Below are positions 61,956-64,000 of a DNA stretch of 64,000 nt, piece after piece. Source of the stretch: Amycolatopsis sp. 2-15 (GTDB taxonomy: Bacteria; Actinomycetota; Actinomycetes; Mycobacteriales; Pseudonocardiaceae). The notes beneath the pieces were generated by a model. That model saw nothing but the letters and a program-made list of their open reading frames with translations, had not been told where the DNA came from and did no database searches. Numbering within the stretch: position 1 is the first letter of the stretch; each line of letters begins with the position of its first letter. The stretch covers positions 382,001 to 446,000 of the forward strand of contig NZ_CP127294.1 of the NCBI RefSeq assembly GCF_030285625.1, written 5' to 3'. Position numbers and translations under genes: made by a program.

Positions 61956-62414
61956 TCAGCTGCCCTGACGCGGCCCAGGCAATTCGCGGCCCGGCAGCCA
62001 CCCGTTCACGACGTCGGTGGCCCGCCACCGGCGAACGTGCAGCCGCACCGTCTCCACCGGAATCGCCAGGAACGGCCGCACCTCCGGCACCTTCGCGACC
62101 AGCGTCTCCCGCACCGGCTCGGCAACCTCCCCGGTCACCACCTCGGCGTCGGCCTGCGCCTGCAAGAACGGCTGCATCGGCGACCCCGTCGACACGACCA
62201 CCGAGACCAACGGGTTCTCCCGCATCGCGGCGAGCGTCCGCCCGGTCCGCTCCACCACCAGCCCCAGCGTGAACGGATCCGTATCGGCGAAGTACGCACC
62301 CCCCGCCCACGGCCCGGCACTCCCCGCCGTCGCCAGGAACATCGACTTGTGCGCCGAAAGCGTCCCCCGCACCACATCCCCGACCGCTTCCGCCGTGGGT
62401 TCTACCGTCGTCAT
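61956..62414 (-). CDS. Pyridoxamine 5'-phosphate oxidase-fold protein
   Basis: Protein of 152 residues with the FMN- or F420-binding split barrel of the PNPOx-like superfamily: LSAHKSMFLATAGSAGPWAG is the first strand pair, GGAYFADTDPFTLGLVVE the second, and RTLAAMRENPLVSVVVS the phosphate-binding turn. PVETVRLHVRRWR closes the barrel. Such proteins bind flavin, F420 or haem; which one cannot be told here. ATG at 62414. It ends at the bidirectional terminator. The 337 bp upstream carry no other gene. Confidence 0.82.
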   Translation of the reverse strand: MTTVEPTAEAVGDVVRGTLSAHKSMFLATAGSAGPWAGGAYFADTDPFTLGLVVERTGRTLAAMRENPLVSVVVSTGSPMQPFLQAQADAEVVTGEVAEPVRETLVAKVPEVRPFLAIPVETVRLHVRRWRATDVVNGWLPGRELPGPRQGS

Positions 62415-62751
62415 CTCTCGCCAGCTCCCTCTCGCGTCCACCCGATGCCCCCTGGACACCGGCTCGCGCCCGAAGCTAGGAACCGCCGCCCCGAGACACC
62501 AAACGTTGCCACCGATGCGGTGACGCAACCACCCGCCCGGGTTGTCCGGTTCGCGTCGCCCACCTGCCGCCTTGGCGACGGAGCCGTCAGTGAACGCCGC
62601 CGCCGACCACACGGGCGCGCGGGCACTTCGGGAAGGGGATTTGGCCTTGGGCCCGTCCACCCAATTCGAACGCACGAGCCGTTGCGCACACTGCTGCAGC
62701 ACCCGCCGGCCTCTGCGCTCCCCGCGAATTGCCGCCCCACCGGCCCGGTGG
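62415..62751. other. Intergenic region of about 337 bp
   Basis: Upstream region of the flavin-fold gene leading into the transposase remnant. No gene, RNA or clear repeat was recognised. Open frames here run through both sides with no conserved residues and look like GC-driven shadows; part may be decayed insertion-sequence DNA. Confidence 0.45.
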
Positions 62752-63084
62752 AGCGTGCGGCGCTGGTGGATGCGGGACGGGGAGTCGGAAAGCGGCTCGG
62801 TGCGATCGCCGATCGGGTCTGTCAACCTGGGGTGTCATTGCGGGCGATCGCAGCTGAGCTGGGCCGATCGGCTTGGCAGCGCGGCAGCAACGAAAACACC
62901 AACGGCCTGTTGCGCCAATACTTCCCCAGGGCACCGACCTGGCCGTCCACCCGCCGAGCACCTGGACGCGGTCGCATTCGAGCTCAACAACCAGCCCCGC
63001 ATGGTTCTGGACTTGGACAGCTCCGCCGAACGCATGACGCGGTCACGCACCACCAACCAGCGGCAGTGTTCCGACCACCCCTAG
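62752..63084 (+). mobile_element. IS30-family transposase remnant with collapsed centre
   Basis: The frame around 62829-62870 reads GVSLRAIAAELGRS, the N-terminal helix-turn-helix of IS30 transposases. It is joined directly at 62871 to AWQRGSNENTNGLLRQYFP, the C-terminal end of the DDE domain including the catalytic Glu region (NEN). After frame changes near 62928-62960 the tail HLDAVAFELNNQP follows. The central catalytic core, normally about 200 residues, is missing, and at least two frameshifts follow, so it cannot be active. No terminal inverted repeats or target duplication were found. Confidence 0.75.
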
Positions 63085-63167
63085 AAACCGCCTCCCAGGG
63101 GGCGTCCCCGAGTCCATTCTATCGGCACCACCGACAAAACCCCTGGCCAAGCCGCCGGAGGGCCGAG

Positions 63168-63176
63168 TTGTCCACA
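63168..63176 (+). other. Single DnaA-box-like sequence
   Basis: TTGTCCACA matches the actinobacterial DnaA box exactly. It is alone in a 287-bp gene-free stretch (63085-63371) just after the transposase remnant; no cluster, AT-rich element or dnaA/dnaN gene is nearby, so it is not an origin. Confidence 0.3.
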
Positions 63177-63329
63177 ACCCCACCGAGTGAAGGCAACCGC
63201 AAAAGCCCGGGCCACATAGCCAACCCGCCTCCGCCCGCGGCCCGACCACAACAACTCACCACAAGCCCACCAAGACACGAAAAAACCCGTCTGAAGCAAC
63301 CACCCGCCCCGGGGAATCCGGGCACGAAA

Positions 63330-63359
63330 AAGCCGCCCCGGGCAGGCCCGAAGCGGCTT
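63330..63359 (-). terminator. Rho-independent terminator after the DUF3107 gene
   Basis: AAGCCGC (63330-63336) and GCGGCTT (63353-63359) form the outer stem, with further pairing of CCCGGGC and GCCCG inside. On the minus strand the hairpin is followed by a T-run (GGCTTTTTCG), 12 bp beyond the stop codon. Confidence 0.8.
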
Positions 63360-63371
63360 CGTCGTGAAACC

Positions 63372-63602
63372 TCAGTCGCCGACGCCGAAGCCGACCTTGC
63401 GGACGTCCGAGGGGGCAATCTCGACGTACGCGATGCGGTCGGACGGGACGATGTACTTGCGGCCCTTCTCGTCGTTGAGGCGGAAGAGCCCGTCACCGGC
63501 CGTCAGGGCCTCGGCGACCAGCTTCTCCACCTCGTCGGCGGTCTGGCCACTGGACACCACCAGCTCGCGCGGCGTGTCCTTGATGCCGATCTTGACCTCC
63601 AC
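63372..63602 (-). CDS. DUF3107 protein (TB9.4-like)
   Basis: Small cytosolic protein of 76 residues: VEVKIGIKDTPRELVVSSGQ, TADEVEKLVAEALTAGDGLF and KGRKYIVPSDRIAYVEIAPS followed by KVGFG at the C-terminus. This matches DUF3107, represented in M. tuberculosis by Rv3208A (TB9.4), located next to the Rv3208 TetR gene. Function unknown. The GTG at 63602 has a GGAGG site six bases upstream. Its terminator lies just downstream. The gap of about 97 bp to the ferritin-like gene contains its promoter region. Confidence 0.9.
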   Translation of the reverse strand: MEVKIGIKDTPRELVVSSGQTADEVEKLVAEALTAGDGLFRLNDEKGRKYIVPSDRIAYVEIAPSDVRKVGFGVGD

Positions 63603-63699
63603 GTGGGACCTCCGCTGGAAATTCGTTGTCGTTACGCCTGGCAAGGCTAGCCCAACCGCAGCGCTGCGGTGTCGTGCCACCGCGTGGTGAACCGGCACT

Positions 63700-64000
63700 T
63701 CAGCCCAGACCGAGCGCCTGCATGCGCTTCGTGTGCCCCTGCTGCAACCGGCGGAACAACCCGCCGATTCCCGACAGGTCGCCGGAGCCGCTGACGATGA
63801 GTTCGGCCAGGCCATCGCGTTCGGCGACCACGTACTGGGCCTGGGTGAGGGCCTCGCCGAGCAACCGGCGGCCCCACAGCGCGAGCTTGTCGCGGGCCTT
63901 CGGGTCGGCCTTGATGCCCGCGGCGACTTCGCGCTCGGCGAACGCGGAATGACCCGTGTCGGCGAGGACGGTGAGCACCAGGTCCTTCGTCTCCGGGTCG
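63700..64000 (-). CDS. Ferritin-like fold protein (MiaE-like), N-terminus outside window
   Basis: Only the C-terminal 99 residues or so are present. Helices [20 protein letters not shown] and [20 protein letters not shown], then [18 protein letters not shown], match actinobacterial ferritin-like proteins related to tRNA hydroxylase MiaE, represented by Rv3210c, which lies in the same neighbourhood. The His and Glu in [11 protein letters not shown] are candidates for metal ligands. Whether it is an enzyme is unknown. The tail [19 protein letters not shown] ends at a TGA at 63700-63702. Confidence 0.8.
   Translation of the reverse strand, partial: DPETKDLVLTVLADTGHSAFAEREVAAGIKADPKARDKLALWGRRLLGEALTQAQYVVAERDGLAELIVSGSGDLSGIGGLFRRLQQGHTKRMQALGLG

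Noticed and set aside
63168..63176. DnaA box as possible replication origin
   Set aside because: A single box without clustering, AT-rich DNA or origin genes nearby is expected by chance.
60831..63650. A 939-codon plus-strand open frame
   Set aside because: It runs across the TetR, DUF4873, flavin-fold and DUF3107 genes in other frames, and its composition is Arg/Pro-rich. Only the IS30-like part inside it resembles a protein.

Overview
The window is about 64 kb of very GC-rich actinobacterial chromosome, most likely Amycolatopsis or another Pseudonocardiaceae member. This rests on strong third-position GC bias, frequent GTG and TTG starts, many ATGA/GTGA start-stop overlaps, an IdeR-type iron box, a GTTCGGTGCG-type palindrome that I associate from memory with Amycolatopsis, and a gene order that follows the mycobacterial Rv3199c-Rv3210c neighbourhood. 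No rRNA, tRNA or CRISPR array was seen. Gene names and families were assigned by reading the sequence, without database searches.

Left part (1-9.6 kb): an aldo/keto reductase divergent from an AraC regulator; an ArsR regulator with its SRPBCC partner; and a six-gene sugar operon on the minus strand (ROK regulator, lipoprotein binding protein, two permeases, GH4 glycosidase, BadF/BadG-type sugar kinase). The operon ends inside a perfect 39-bp palindrome.

9.8-30.6 kb: NudC with two M16 peptidases (one lacking the zinc motif), an envelope block (two DUF2207-like proteins, RDD protein, SpoIIM-like protein, DUF58, MoxR, DUF4350, DUF4129 and a polytopic membrane protein), a secreted-type zinc metallopeptidase, a large SARP/NB-ARC/TPR regulator, a two-TM potassium channel with an RCK domain and a DoxX-like protein.

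30.6-45 kb: the AdnB-AdnA resection helicase-nucleases, an alkyltransferase-like protein, an iron-box-controlled siderophore-interacting protein, a stand-alone HemD-like protein coupled to a WYL regulator, a DUF3224 protein, an AlkZ-like winged-helix protein, and a MarR/FAD-monooxygenase pair separated by two copies of one operator.

43.9-52.7 kb: a nitrate assimilation operon on the minus strand: nitrate reductase (NasA type), FAD/[2Fe-2S] oxidoreductase, NarK transporter, NirB, NirD, and a HemD-winged-helix fusion resembling the nitrogen regulator NnaR. A TGCCTGA/TCAGGCA palindrome lies before the first gene.

52.8-64 kb: the conserved backbone resumes (TIGR02569-type protein, MoeZ, DUF3152 protease-like protein, TetR, DUF3107, ferritin-like protein). 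Within it sit a divergent AurF-like diiron oxygenase/TetR pair with a DUF4873 protein and hydrolases, and a collapsed IS30-type transposase remnant.

Four otherwise good genes (near 18.45, 38.18, 42.57 and 44.61 kb) each need exactly one base added or removed to read through, so either the assembly contains indel errors or several accessory genes are freshly broken.
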